A stretch of 64,000 nucleotides of DNA, taken from Acetobacteraceae bacterium. Its GTDB lineage: Bacteria > Pseudomonadota > Alphaproteobacteria > Acetobacterales > Acetobacteraceae. The notes under the pieces were generated by a model, which was not told the DNA's origin, made no database searches, and saw only the letters and a list, made by a program, of their open reading frames with translations. Location of the stretch: positions 1-64,000 of the forward strand of contig JAMXLO010000104.1 in assembly GCA_024280945.1 (NCBI GenBank). The letters are read 5' to 3'. Within the stretch, counting starts at the first letter, position 1. Every line of letters begins with the position of its first letter. A program made the translations under genes and the position numbers. Below are positions 56,208-64,000 of the stretch, piece by piece.

Positions 56208-56260
56208 GGTTCCGAAGTCCGCAATAGCTTGGGGCGTGCTCCGTGGGGGACTTCGGAACC
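56208..56260. terminator. inverted repeat after the WD40 gene
   Basis: GGTTCCGAAGTCC (56208-56220) and GGACTTCGGAACC (56248-56260) are perfect 13-bp arms around 27 nt, 6 nt after the stop codon. Position fits a terminator, but there is no T tract after it and it might instead be part of a larger inserted element. Confidence 0.55.
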
Positions 56261-56288
56261 ATAATCCACACTAGGAATCAACGCTTGG

Positions 56289-56364
56289 CTAGTGTCCTGA
56301 TCGATTCGAAAGTTCGTAGGGTGCCGGTCCAAGAGTCTGACGAACTTTCGAATCGGCACACTAG
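56289..56364. repeat. long imperfect palindrome, MITE-like
   Basis: CTAGTGT ... GATTCGAAAGTTCG (56303-56316) pairs with CGAACTTTCGAATC (56341-56354) ... ACACTAG (56358-56364). The outer 7-bp and inner 14-bp arms are perfect, with unequal 7- and 3-nt gaps between them. The element ends 14 nt before the ATG of the binding-protein gene. A small mobile element or a regulatory palindrome are both possible. Confidence 0.5.
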
Positions 56365-56377
56365 GGAAGGAACCGCC

Positions 56378-57595
56378 ATGAAACGCCGCACGCTGCTCAG
56401 CGGAGCAGCCGCCACGCTTGCTGCCACGCCACTGGCTCGTCCGCACGCGCAGAAGCCGGTGACAATCCGCTGGTGGTACCACTTCGACGATCCGAAGGCG
56501 ACGCCGGACGAACTGGTCGCGGCTTTTCAGAAAGAACATCCTGACATCAGGATAGAGCCGGAGAACATTCCGTGGGGTGGTGGCGGCGATTACGACAATC
56601 GCCTCTACACATCGATCATTGCCGGCAATGGACCCGACACGGCGATGGTCAAGTTCAACAACCTGGCACGGCTGATCGAGATGGACGCGATTGTGCCGCT
56701 CGACAAGCGGATCGATGCGTGGTCAGCCAAGAGCGATATCTCCGCCGATCTGTGGCGTCTGCACACCGCCCCTGACGGCAAGCGCTACTATATGCCGCTG
56801 CAATACGTTGTGCTGTATCTTTACGTGCGGCTCGACTTGCTGGCGAAGCAGAACCTGAAGCCGCCCACGAACTTCGACGATTTTCTGACCGCCGCAAAGG
56901 CGCTGACCGGCGGCGAATTATGGGGCTTCGGTATGCGCGGCGGCTCCGGAGGCCACGATTCGTGGATGCCTTTCGCGTTCGGCACCGGCGCCAAGCCGGT
57001 GCAGGGCGGGTTCGTCTCGCCGCAGGGGCTGGCGCAGAACCGCTACTTCATCGACCTCTACCGCACGCACAAGGTCTGCCCACCATCGGCGCCAACCGAT
57101 GCGTTTCTGCAGATCGTCAACAACCTCAAGTCCGGTCGCGTGGCAATGACGGTGCACCACATCAGCACCGCCAACACGATGGCGGAGACGTTCGGCGACA
57201 ACATCACCGCTATACCAGTGCCACGCGGCCCGAACGGCAGTGGCTTCGCTACCTTCGGCGACGGTTCCAACGCCGTGTTCAGCGCCAGCAAGAACCCCGA
57301 GGCCGCCTGGACCTGGATCTCCTGGCTCTCTACCGGACCGAACAACGTGCTGTACAACAAGGCGGCGGGACAGATGACTGTCACCACCTCCGGTGCCGCC
57401 AACTGGACGCTGCATCCGAAACGCTTCGTCCAAGCCACGGTGGATTCACTGCCGATCGCCGGGGTGCTGCCGAACCTGCCGCAGACCGCCGACTTTACCC
57501 GTGTTGTCTGGCCGCAGAACACGCAGAAGGCACTGCTGGGTCAGATCCAGCCGGACGAGATGATGCAGGCGTTCGAGAAGCTGTTCTTCGGTTGA
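56378..57595 (+). CDS. ABC transporter extracellular (sugar-type) solute-binding protein
   Basis: ATG 56378 follows GGAAGGAACC and gives 405 residues. The signal is Tat-like (MKRRTLLSGAAATLAATPLA). The body is a family-1 binding protein: WWYHFDDPKATPDELVAAFQ, GPDTAMVKFNNLARLIEMDA, YMPLQYVVLYLYVRLDLL, SGRVAMTVHHIS. It should capture a ligand in the periplasm and hand it to the two permeases encoded downstream. Ligand type (sugar, glycerol phosphate or other) is not evident. No ATPase gene is in the window, so a shared ATPase may serve it. Confidence 0.88.
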   Translation: MKRRTLLSGAAATLAATPLARPHAQKPVTIRWWYHFDDPKATPDELVAAFQKEHPDIRIEPENIPWGGGGDYDNRLYTSIIAGNGPDTAMVKFNNLARLIEMDAIVPLDKRIDAWSAKSDISADLWRLHTAPDGKRYYMPLQYVVLYLYVRLDLLAKQNLKPPTNFDDFLTAAKALTGGELWGFGMRGGSGGHDSWMPFAFGTGAKPVQGGFVSPQGLAQNRYFIDLYRTHKVCPPSAPTDAFLQIVNNLKSGRVAMTVHHISTANTMAETFGDNITAIPVPRGPNGSGFATFGDGSNAVFSASKNPEAAWTWISWLSTGPNNVLYNKAAGQMTVTTSGAANWTLHPKRFVQATVDSLPIAGVLPNLPQTADFTRVVWPQNTQKALLGQIQPDEMMQAFEKLFFG

Positions 57596-57610
57596 ATTCG
57601 ACTGCCCACG

Positions 57611-57647
57611 CCTCCCCCCACCCCTTGCGGGAGGGGGTCAGGGGGAG
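57611..57647. repeat. GC-rich hairpin repeat, copy 2
   Basis: CCTCCCCCCACCCC, TTGCGG, then GAGGGGGTCAGGGGGAG repeats the design of 55126-55164 with small changes. It begins 15 nt after the binding-protein stop and ends before the permease. The permease frame stays open through it, so the element could have become part of that gene's 5' region. Confidence 0.7.
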
Positions 57648-57684
57648 AGGACATCGCCTCCGCTCCAGCGCCACGCCATGGCTG

Positions 57685-58521
57685 ATGCTCGCCCCTGCAC
57701 TCGCGGCAGCAGCAGTCCTGGTGCTGTTGCCGGTGCTCGACACGCTGTGGCTGTCGCTGCACGACGTCATTCTTTATCGGCCGCGCCTGCGTCCGTTCGT
57801 CGGCCTGTCGAACTATATGCACGCGCTGAGTGACCCCGTGTTCTGGGAAAGTCTCGGCAACTCGCTGCTCTGGGTTATCGGCGCTGTGTCGCTGCAGTTC
57901 GCCCTGGGTTTTGCCGCCGCCCTCTTGCTGAACCGCAGCTTCGCCTGGCGCGGCGTTGCTCGGGCGCTGGTCGTGGTGCCGTGGGCGCTGCCATCGGTGA
58001 TCATCGGGCTGATCTGGACGTGGATGCTCGACTTCAATCTGGGCGTACTGAACAACATCGGCGTGCAGCTCGGTATTCTGTCGCATTCGGTGCCGTGGCT
58101 CGCCCAGCCGAGTACCGCAATGGCTGGCGTGATCCTGGCGGTCATGTGGCAAGGATTTCCGTTCTTCGCGGTGACCTTGTTAGCCGGGCTGCAAGCGATC
58201 CCGGGCGAGCTCTATGAGGCCGCGGCGATCGACGGCGCCGGCGCGTGGGGCAAATTTCGCCACATCACTCTTCCCGGCCTGGCGGGTGTGATCGCCACCG
58301 CGCTGCTGCTGCGCATGATCTGGGTGGCGAACTCACTCGACCTGATTTTGGTGATGACCGGCGGGGGCCCCGGCACGGCGACCCAGACATTGCCGCTGCA
58401 TGCGTTTCTCACCGCCTGGTCCGGCGGGAACTACGGGCATGGTTCGGCACTCGCGGTGCTGCTCACGTTGCTGCTGCTGGGGGTGGTGGTGACCTATGTC
58501 TGGCGAAGCCGCAGGGAATAG
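57685..58521 (+). CDS. ABC transporter permease (MalF/UgpA type)
   Basis: ATG 57685 gives 278 residues with six helices and the permease EAA loop ELYEAAAIDGAGAWGKFRHI, followed by TLPGLAGVI. The frame is open back to the binding-protein stop through the GC-rich repeat; TTG codons at 57592 and 57625 could be the real start, which would restore the usual N-terminal TPWLMLAPAL. It should form the channel with the second permease at 59609. Between them the nitronate monooxygenase gene is inserted. Confidence 0.85.
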   Translation: MLAPALAAAAVLVLLPVLDTLWLSLHDVILYRPRLRPFVGLSNYMHALSDPVFWESLGNSLLWVIGAVSLQFALGFAAALLLNRSFAWRGVARALVVVPWALPSVIIGLIWTWMLDFNLGVLNNIGVQLGILSHSVPWLAQPSTAMAGVILAVMWQGFPFFAVTLLAGLQAIPGELYEAAAIDGAGAWGKFRHITLPGLAGVIATALLLRMIWVANSLDLILVMTGGGPGTATQTLPLHAFLTAWSGGNYGHGSALAVLLTLLLLGVVVTYVWRSRRE

Positions 58522-58533
58522 GGAGGCAAGATC

Positions 58534-59595
58534 ATGTGGTCCCGCAACACGCTGACGGACCGTCTCGGGCTCGACTGTCCGATCATCCTGGCGCCGATGG
58601 CAGGCGCCACGACACCAGAGCTTGCCGCGGCGGTGAGCAACGCAGGTGGTTTGGGTTCGCTTGGGCTTGGGACATCAGCACGCGATGCAGCGGAGCAGCA
58701 GATCGCCACCTTCCGTGCGCTGTCGAACCGCAGCCTCAATATCAATTTCTTTTGCCACCCGCATCCTGGCGACGTGAGCGGCACCGGCGAGGCGATGCGT
58801 GCCCGTCTGCAGCTGTACTACACCGCCAAGGGCCTCGGCGATGTGCCGGTCCCGCGCGCGCCGTATGGTCCCTTCGGACCCGAGCAACTTGACCTGGTGC
58901 TGCGTCACCGGCCAAGGGTTGTCAGCTTCCATTTTGGCCTGCCGCAACCAGAGCTGCTGCGCCAGGTGAAAGCAAGCGGCGCCTTCGTGATGAGCAGTGC
59001 GACAACGGTTGCCGAGGCACGATGGCTCGAGGCGCAGGGTGTCCATGCAGTGATTGCCCAGGGCCTCGAGGCCGGCGGACATCGTGGCACTTTCCTCGAG
59101 GCTGATCCCAGCACCCAGGCTGGCCTGTTCGCCTTGTTGCCCCAGATAGCAAGCGCGGTGCGGGTTCGGGTGGTGGCAGCCGGCGGTATTGCCGACGGCC
59201 GTGGCATCGCCGCCGCCCTCATGCTCGGGGCGAGCGGGGTGCAGATCGGCACGGCTTTCCTGCGCTGCCCAGAGGCGGCAGTGCATCCGGTACACCGCGC
59301 CGCACTCGCGACCGCGCGCGACGACGCCACGTGCCTAACGTGTTTGGTATCGGGCAAGCCCGCGCGCATGCTGCGCAACCGGTTCATCGACGAACTCAGC
59401 GACGCGGAGGGGTTGACGGCCCCCTTCCCGGCTCAACTCGCCATCACCGGACCGCTGCTGCGCGGACACGCCGATCCCGACTTCCTTCCCATGTTGGCCG
59501 GTCAGGCGGCAGCCCTTAGCCGAGAGATGGCGGCGGGAGACCTGGTCCGTATGCTGGCAGCGGCGACGACCGAGTGTCTGTCCGAGGCTGGCTAG
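58534..59595 (+). CDS. nitronate monooxygenase (2-nitropropane dioxygenase family)
   Basis: This 353-residue FMN enzyme oxidises alkyl nitronates to carbonyl compounds plus nitrite. The barrel motifs are PIILAPMAGATTPELAAAV, NINFFCHPHP, AQGLEAGGHRGTF (with the candidate catalytic His), VAAGGIADGRGIAAALMLGA and GVQIGTAFLRCPEA. A GGGAGG site precedes ATG 58534, 12 nt after the first permease. It lies inside the transporter operon rather than beside it, so its substrate may be the imported compound or a product of it. Confidence 0.9.
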   Translation: MWSRNTLTDRLGLDCPIILAPMAGATTPELAAAVSNAGGLGSLGLGTSARDAAEQQIATFRALSNRSLNINFFCHPHPGDVSGTGEAMRARLQLYYTAKGLGDVPVPRAPYGPFGPEQLDLVLRHRPRVVSFHFGLPQPELLRQVKASGAFVMSSATTVAEARWLEAQGVHAVIAQGLEAGGHRGTFLEADPSTQAGLFALLPQIASAVRVRVVAAGGIADGRGIAAALMLGASGVQIGTAFLRCPEAAVHPVHRAALATARDDATCLTCLVSGKPARMLRNRFIDELSDAEGLTAPFPAQLAITGPLLRGHADPDFLPMLAGQAAALSREMAAGDLVRMLAAATTECLSEAG

Positions 59596-59608
59596 CGGTG
59601 CCGCCGAT

Positions 59609-60454
59609 GTGAGCTCGATCGCCGTGATGCCAAACCGTTTACGCCGTCTGCTCGGCACGGAATTTCCCGTTGCCATCATCCTCGCCTTTGCGCTGCTGCC
59701 ATGGGTCTGGATGATGCTGTCATCCATTCGTCCCGACTCGGAGCTGACGCATTCGCCTATCGCGCTGTGGCCGCACCAGCTCACGCTGATCCACCACATC
59801 GAGCTTCTGCGCCGCACCAGCTTTGCACAGAACCTGCGCGACAGTCTGATCGTCGCGTGCGGCGCCACTTCGCTGGGCCTCGCGCTGGCACTGCCGGCCG
59901 CCTACGCCTTCTCACGGTTTCGCTTCCGCGGCCGCAATCTGCTGCGCACACAGTTCCTGGTGATCAACATGTTCCCGGTGGTCATGCTGATCCTGCCGCT
60001 TTTCGTCTTGATGCGCGACCTGGGTCTGCTCGACACCTATTTCGCGCTGATCGCCGGGCACGCCACCTTCACATTGCCGTTCGCGATCTGGTTGCTGACC
60101 AGCTATGTCGACGGCATTCCGCAGGAGCTTGACCAGGCCGCGATGATCGACGGCGCGACGCGAATGCAAGCCATGCTGTTTGTGGTGCTGCCGCTGGCTA
60201 TGCCTGGTGTAGTGGCGGTCGGCATTTATCTGTTCATCACATCGTGGAACGAATACTTGTTCGCGCTGATGATGACGGGGCGCAACGTCCGCACAGTGAC
60301 GGTGGCGCTGCAGCTCTTCATCGGCGAGAACCAGATTCAGTGGGGACTGCTGATGGCCGGCGGCACCTTGGTTGCGTTACCGGCCACCATTCTGTTCCTG
60401 TTTGCGCAACGCCGCCTGGTCGGCGGTCTGACCGGAGGTGCGGTGAAGGGTTGA
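59609..60454 (+). CDS. ABC transporter permease (MalG/UgpE type)
   Basis: This 281-residue six-helix permease has the EAA loop GIPQELDQAAMIDGATRMQA, then LPLAMPGVVAVGIY, and FITSWNEYLFALMMT. The start may be GTG 59609 or ATG 59627. It completes the binding-protein/permease/permease set. It follows the nitronate monooxygenase by 13 nt and converges with the N,N-dimethylformamidase-like gene. Confidence 0.88.
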   Translation: MSSIAVMPNRLRRLLGTEFPVAIILAFALLPWVWMMLSSIRPDSELTHSPIALWPHQLTLIHHIELLRRTSFAQNLRDSLIVACGATSLGLALALPAAYAFSRFRFRGRNLLRTQFLVINMFPVVMLILPLFVLMRDLGLLDTYFALIAGHATFTLPFAIWLLTSYVDGIPQELDQAAMIDGATRMQAMLFVVLPLAMPGVVAVGIYLFITSWNEYLFALMMTGRNVRTVTVALQLFIGENQIQWGLLMAGGTLVALPATILFLFAQRRLVGGLTGGAVKG

Positions 60455-60495
60455 CCAGGACGGTGCTCGATTCAGCTGCGAGACGAATGTGAAAG

Positions 60496-62679
60496 TCATA
60501 CTGCCGAGAAGCGACGTACAACGTTTTCCAGCAGGCGCGAGATCGGACCTTCAAAGCCATTGTGCCACAAGCTGCCGCAGAAAGTAATGGAGCCGACGGA
60601 GAATACCGCACCCCCGGAGGGCGTGTCGAAATACACGATCTCGCCCCGCGCCAGATCGGGCACTGGCTCGCCGTTGATCGTTGTCGTGTTCGCGAGCAAC
60701 TCCTCCGGTACGGTCAGGAACGAGGGAAGCGGGTTTTCCGAGCGTGCCAAGATGACCGCGTTGTCCGGCGTGCCCAGCATCGGATCGGCGCGATCAAGTT
60801 CGAAGCCGGCGGCGCCACCTCCCGACTGGCCGTAATCGCCGAGTACATCTTCTTCGATGCCATCGAACATCCAGACGAAGCGCGCCTCACGGGACGCAGG
60901 CAGCCGCCGGTAGTAAGTGCCTTCGAACGCCGCCTGGCAGGAGAAGCCGACGCCCGCCAGCATCTGTGGTGGCCTGCGATTGCGGCGCCACAATCCGCCC
61001 AGCTGTCCGTCGGTCTGGTGGTAGTATTCGCCTGGTTCAGCGGCCCATGTGCGAATGCCGCCTTCGGCGCGGCGCAATTCGATCAGGTGCGGCGTCGCCT
61101 TGTTCCGCGTGACGCGCCAGTAGAACCCGTTGCCGCCGAGATAACCCAGCCGGCCGCCTTGCTTGGTATAGGCGCTCAGCGCGTCGAGCGTGCCGGTCGT
61201 GTGATACTCCGGATGGGACCCGGTCAGCACGGCGCGATAGGGTGCAATCAGCGCGACACTTTCCTCATCGAGATCTTCATCCGTCACGATATCGAAGTCG
61301 AAGCCTTTGGCTTCGAGCCAGGCCAGCAAATGCAGGTCCGCCGGGTAGTGGCGCATGCCCGAGCCGCGTGGGTCGTTGAATGTCAGGAACCCAGGCCGCA
61401 TCGTCAGAATTGGCCGATACCGCGTGGAGAACGAGATGCCGCTGCCGTCGCGGTGCTTGTTGTAGGTGGAGTGCCCGTAAGTGTGGTGCCTGTTCGGATT
61501 GTGCGGATAGGCGTTCCACGCAGCAACCCGCTCGAAATAGCCATCGTCGATGCTGGCGCGCTCATGATTGGCATAAGCCTGATAGGTGAACGTGGATGCC
61601 AGGAACACGATCGGAGCAAACGGTCCTTGCCGCTTCGGCAGGACGTAGAGCGGCAACCAATCCTCGCCGGCATCGCATGTCAGATGCAATGCATACGCGC
61701 CGCTGCGCAGGTCATCCGGTACCGTCCAGGTGAAATCGGCCCGCCAGCCGCAGTCGCTCAGGTCGTCGTCATGGAAATGGATCGCACCGTAGTCGCTTGG
61801 CGCGTGGCGCCAGCACTGCTCGGTGCCACTCCAACGCATACCGACCACGGCGCGTGTCGGTGAGTTGATCAGCTTGCCGGCGCACGCCTGAGGGCCGATA
61901 TCGGTAATGATCTGCGTGTCGATGCCGCGCGATAGGTCCCAGCCCGCAAGAAGGTTCGGCGCCAGCGCCCCCAGCGTCACGCCTGGATCGCTCCATGACG
62001 CAACGAAGCCGCGCAATATGGCGGGATCCTCGAGCTTGCCGGTAAAATGCCCGGTGGGTGCGGCGGGATTTTCGGCGGCCAGCAAAACCTTGCCACCGGT
62101 CGGCAGCCGAAGTCCGTTGGTATGCGTGGCGGCGCTTGCAGGCGCGATGCTATCCAGCGGTTGCTGCCCGATCAGCACGCGGCCGCTCGCAGGATCTGCC
62201 GCAAGCCATACACGGTACCAACGCGCGGCAACAACCGGTGTACCAGTGGCGACGGCGACGTGACCGCCGTCCCACCTGATCCGGGCGCTTGCGCCATTGG
62301 CGCTGAGCACCAGCACAACGCCGGCATCATCAGCTTCCTGCGTCAACAAAGCCTGCTCGCTGTCAACGACACCGGCCCGCGCCAACACGGTCCAGCTGCG
62401 CGCCGCATCAGGTGCATGCGTCGGGCCGCGATCGACGATCGCATAGGAGCCGCGTCGGACCTCCTGCCGCCGACCGGTGAAGGCGGCATCGAAGCGCGAC
62501 GACAGGTCCTCGAACCGTACGCCAGGTCCGTGCGGATTGGGGTCTCCGCTCAGCACCCGCGCAAGCCGCGCGCGATACGGGCCGGGCGTGTTCATGCTGA
62601 CAAAGGCGGTAAAGGTTTCGCCAGGACGATGTGAGAAGCGGTCGAGATAGCCGGTGATCGGCAATTGCTGTGTGCTCAT
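60496..62679 (-). CDS. N,N-dimethylformamidase large-subunit-like protein
   Basis: This 727-residue protein matches the large (beta) subunit of N,N-dimethylformamidase in length and layout. An N-terminal concanavalin-type region contains ITGYLDRFSHRPGETFTAFVS. A central section reads AYANHERASIDDGYFERVAA and VLTGSHPEYHTTGTLDALSA. The conserved core is ELRRAEGGIRTWAAEPGEYY, then LGGLWRRNRRPPQMLAGVGF. The enzyme hydrolyses N-substituted formamides using a mononuclear iron bound by Tyr and Glu side chains. No small subunit gene is seen next to it, which is unusual for the active heterodimer. Substrate is therefore open. Confidence 0.85.
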   Translation of the reverse strand: MSTQQLPITGYLDRFSHRPGETFTAFVSMNTPGPYRARLARVLSGDPNPHGPGVRFEDLSSRFDAAFTGRRQEVRRGSYAIVDRGPTHAPDAARSWTVLARAGVVDSEQALLTQEADDAGVVLVLSANGASARIRWDGGHVAVATGTPVVAARWYRVWLAADPASGRVLIGQQPLDSIAPASAATHTNGLRLPTGGKVLLAAENPAAPTGHFTGKLEDPAILRGFVASWSDPGVTLGALAPNLLAGWDLSRGIDTQIITDIGPQACAGKLINSPTRAVVGMRWSGTEQCWRHAPSDYGAIHFHDDDLSDCGWRADFTWTVPDDLRSGAYALHLTCDAGEDWLPLYVLPKRQGPFAPIVFLASTFTYQAYANHERASIDDGYFERVAAWNAYPHNPNRHHTYGHSTYNKHRDGSGISFSTRYRPILTMRPGFLTFNDPRGSGMRHYPADLHLLAWLEAKGFDFDIVTDEDLDEESVALIAPYRAVLTGSHPEYHTTGTLDALSAYTKQGGRLGYLGGNGFYWRVTRNKATPHLIELRRAEGGIRTWAAEPGEYYHQTDGQLGGLWRRNRRPPQMLAGVGFSCQAAFEGTYYRRLPASREARFVWMFDGIEEDVLGDYGQSGGGAAGFELDRADPMLGTPDNAVILARSENPLPSFLTVPEELLANTTTINGEPVPDLARGEIVYFDTPSGGAVFSVGSITFCGSLWHNGFEGPISRLLENVVRRFSAV

Positions 62680-62835
62680 ACGAGGAAGGCTGGCGGGCGC
62701 GGCGCAACACTGTCAAGGCGCGATAGCAAAGATCGTCACGGCACCTTGACGGCCAATGTCCGCATCGTCACGGTTCGTGCAAACACCATCAGCCTGCGAT
62801 CAGGGAACGGCGACCGCGGCTACCAGGAACCGCTG

Positions 62836-64000
62836 ATGCTCAGACGTGTGACTTTCTCTGCCATTACTGTCATATCGGTTTGCGCTGCTGCGCCAGTTTC
62901 AGCCGAGCCATTCAAGTGCCCGCGTGTCGGCGGCAATTTCACCTTTGGTCAGGAGGCCAATTTCAACGGTCTCGATCAGATGACCTCTGCTACAATTTCG
63001 ACCCGCAATATCGCCATGAACATGTTCGAATCGCTGATGACGCGCGATGAGAACTTCAAGCCGATCCTGGAACTTGGCGATTCGATGGCGGAGACGTCGG
63101 ACCATCTGATGTACACCTTCAAACTGCGCCAGGGAATCCGCTTCCACAATGGAAAGGAGATGACATCTGCTGATGTTGTCGCCTCATTCGACCGCTACGC
63201 CAAGATCGGCCTGTATCGCAGCACGCTTGCCAACGTTGATCGCTGGGAAGCGCCCGACAAGGACACATTCATCATACATATGAAGAAGGTGCAGCCAACC
63301 TTCCTGGAACTCCTGAGTTCGTTCGGCGCACCGATCGTGATCATCCCGGCAGAAAACAAGGATGATCCGCCGATGCAACTCAAGACGATCGGCACGGGCC
63401 CATGGCAGCTGGTCGAGTCGGCTCCCGGTGGCTACGTCAAGATGAAGCGCTACGAGGGCTATAAGCCGAACACGAACTTCGAGCAGAAGACCGGCCTGGG
63501 CGGCTACAAGCAGGCTTGCTTCGATACTGTGACCTTCCGCATCGTGACCGAACCGCAGGCTCGCGTCGCCGGTCTGAGAACCGGGGAACTGCAGGGCGTA
63601 GAGGACCTACCCACCAAGTCTTTAGCCGATCTGAAGAACGACAAGAATATAAGCGTCATCCCCTTGCAGAACTGGTGGATCCAGATCGCACAGCCAAATG
63701 TCTCGATGCCACCCACCGACAACGTGATGTTCCGCAAGGCGGTCCAGGCCCTGTTCGACATGGACGAAATCATGGACGCCGCATCTGATGGCAACTACCA
63801 CCTGCATGCCGGTTTCCAGTATCCTAACCAGGCGTTCCATTCCGATGCCGGCAAGGACACTTACAACCTCAAGAATCCCGACCTTGCTCGCAAATACCTC
63901 GCGCAGTCAGGCTACCAGGGTGAGCCCGTCGTTCTCCTGACCAACAAAGACTATCCCTCGATGTACAACTCTGCCCTGGTGATGCAGCAGGAGATGCAGG
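62836..64000 (+). CDS. ABC transporter family-5 (peptide/opine-type) solute-binding protein, 3' end outside window
   Basis: From ATG 62836 the frame stays open to the window end (about 388 codons). A signal peptide (MLRRVTFSAITVISVCAAAP) precedes a SBP_bac_5 domain: NIAMNMFESLMTRDENFKPI, YTFKLRQGIRFHNGKEMTSA (the family signature), GTGPWQLVES and FRKAVQALFDMDEIMD. Such proteins deliver peptides, opines or nickel to Dpp-like importers, whose permease genes should lie beyond 64000. It is divergent from the dimethylformamidase-like gene, with 156 nt between. Confidence 0.9.
   Translation, partial: MLRRVTFSAITVISVCAAAPVSAEPFKCPRVGGNFTFGQEANFNGLDQMTSATISTRNIAMNMFESLMTRDENFKPILELGDSMAETSDHLMYTFKLRQGIRFHNGKEMTSADVVASFDRYAKIGLYRSTLANVDRWEAPDKDTFIIHMKKVQPTFLELLSSFGAPIVIIPAENKDDPPMQLKTIGTGPWQLVESAPGGYVKMKRYEGYKPNTNFEQKTGLGGYKQACFDTVTFRIVTEPQARVAGLRTGELQGVEDLPTKSLADLKNDKNISVIPLQNWWIQIAQPNVSMPPTDNVMFRKAVQALFDMDEIMDAASDGNYHLHAGFQYPNQAFHSDAGKDTYNLKNPDLARKYLAQSGYQGEPVVLLTNKDYPSMYNSALVMQQEMQ

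Overview
The window looks like a chromosomal segment of a GC-rich alphaproteobacterium, most likely Rhodospirillales (Acetobacteraceae-like). This is inferred from gene content: a SUF operon led by an Rrf2 regulator with sufU-, sufT- and sufA-type genes, an AsmA/glnE/bcp block, and alphaproteobacterial plasmid-type replication and HTH relics. There is no rRNA gene to fix the taxonomy. One tRNA (Lys, CUU) is present. I saw no CRISPR array and no intact transposon.

Region 1 (1-15.1 kb) is accessory and visibly eroding. Intact genes are a GNAT acetyltransferase, an MFS transporter, a TPR/SPOR lipoprotein with a lytic transglycosylase, a ChaA antiporter, and a membrane-fusion-protein/DUF2955-FUSC efflux pair. 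Between them lie many broken genes: a PAP2 phosphatase frameshifted in a T9 run, a gutted RHE_PE00001-like HTH gene, fragments of a CoxL/XdhB-type molybdenum hydroxylase joined to a ClpP-class fragment, ISL3 and IS630 transposase scraps, a plasmid replication-protein remnant, two small genes each broken by a frameshift (one by a clean 14-bp tandem duplication), and a chemotaxis-receptor fragment joined tail to tail with a K+-channel gene.

Region 2 (15.1-23.4 kb) is a compact, co-directional, apparently uncharacterised catabolic cluster. It holds a GntR/FCD regulator with a palindrome just before its start, a PhyH-type Fe(II)/2-oxoglutarate dioxygenase, a homoserine-dehydrogenase-like/SAF oxidoreductase, an aldo/keto reductase, two different amidohydrolase_2 proteins, and an acyl-CoA ligase. 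It is the best candidate for an undescribed pathway. After it come a truncated acyl-CoA ligase, tRNA-Lys and a minus-strand HAD / NTF2-like / GMC oxidoreductase operon (24.7-27.5 kb).

Region 3 (27.8-46.2 kb) is mostly core: an HtrA protease, a large AsmA/YhdP-like protein divergent from glnE and bcp, a minus-strand SDR / thiolase-like / DUF35 operon (acyl-CoA side-chain chemistry), and the complete SUF operon rrf2-sufB-C-D-S-U-T-A. Its genes are joined by stop/start overlaps or short gaps and it ends in a strong inverted repeat.

Region 4 (46.3-54 kb) holds an MscS channel and a five-gene minus-strand run: an O-antigen-ligase-like protein, a large polytopic protein, OpgH glucosyltransferase, a methyltransferase and an OtnC-like class II aldolase. 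Region 5 (54-64 kb) has a CobW-type GTPase with a WD40 protein, then an ABC importer (binding protein and two permeases) with a nitronate monooxygenase gene set between the permeases. Next is an N,N-dimethylformamidase-like protein on the other strand, then the start of a family-5 solute-binding protein cut by the window end. Transport plus nitronate and amide chemistry suggests scavenging of an N-containing compound; that is inference.
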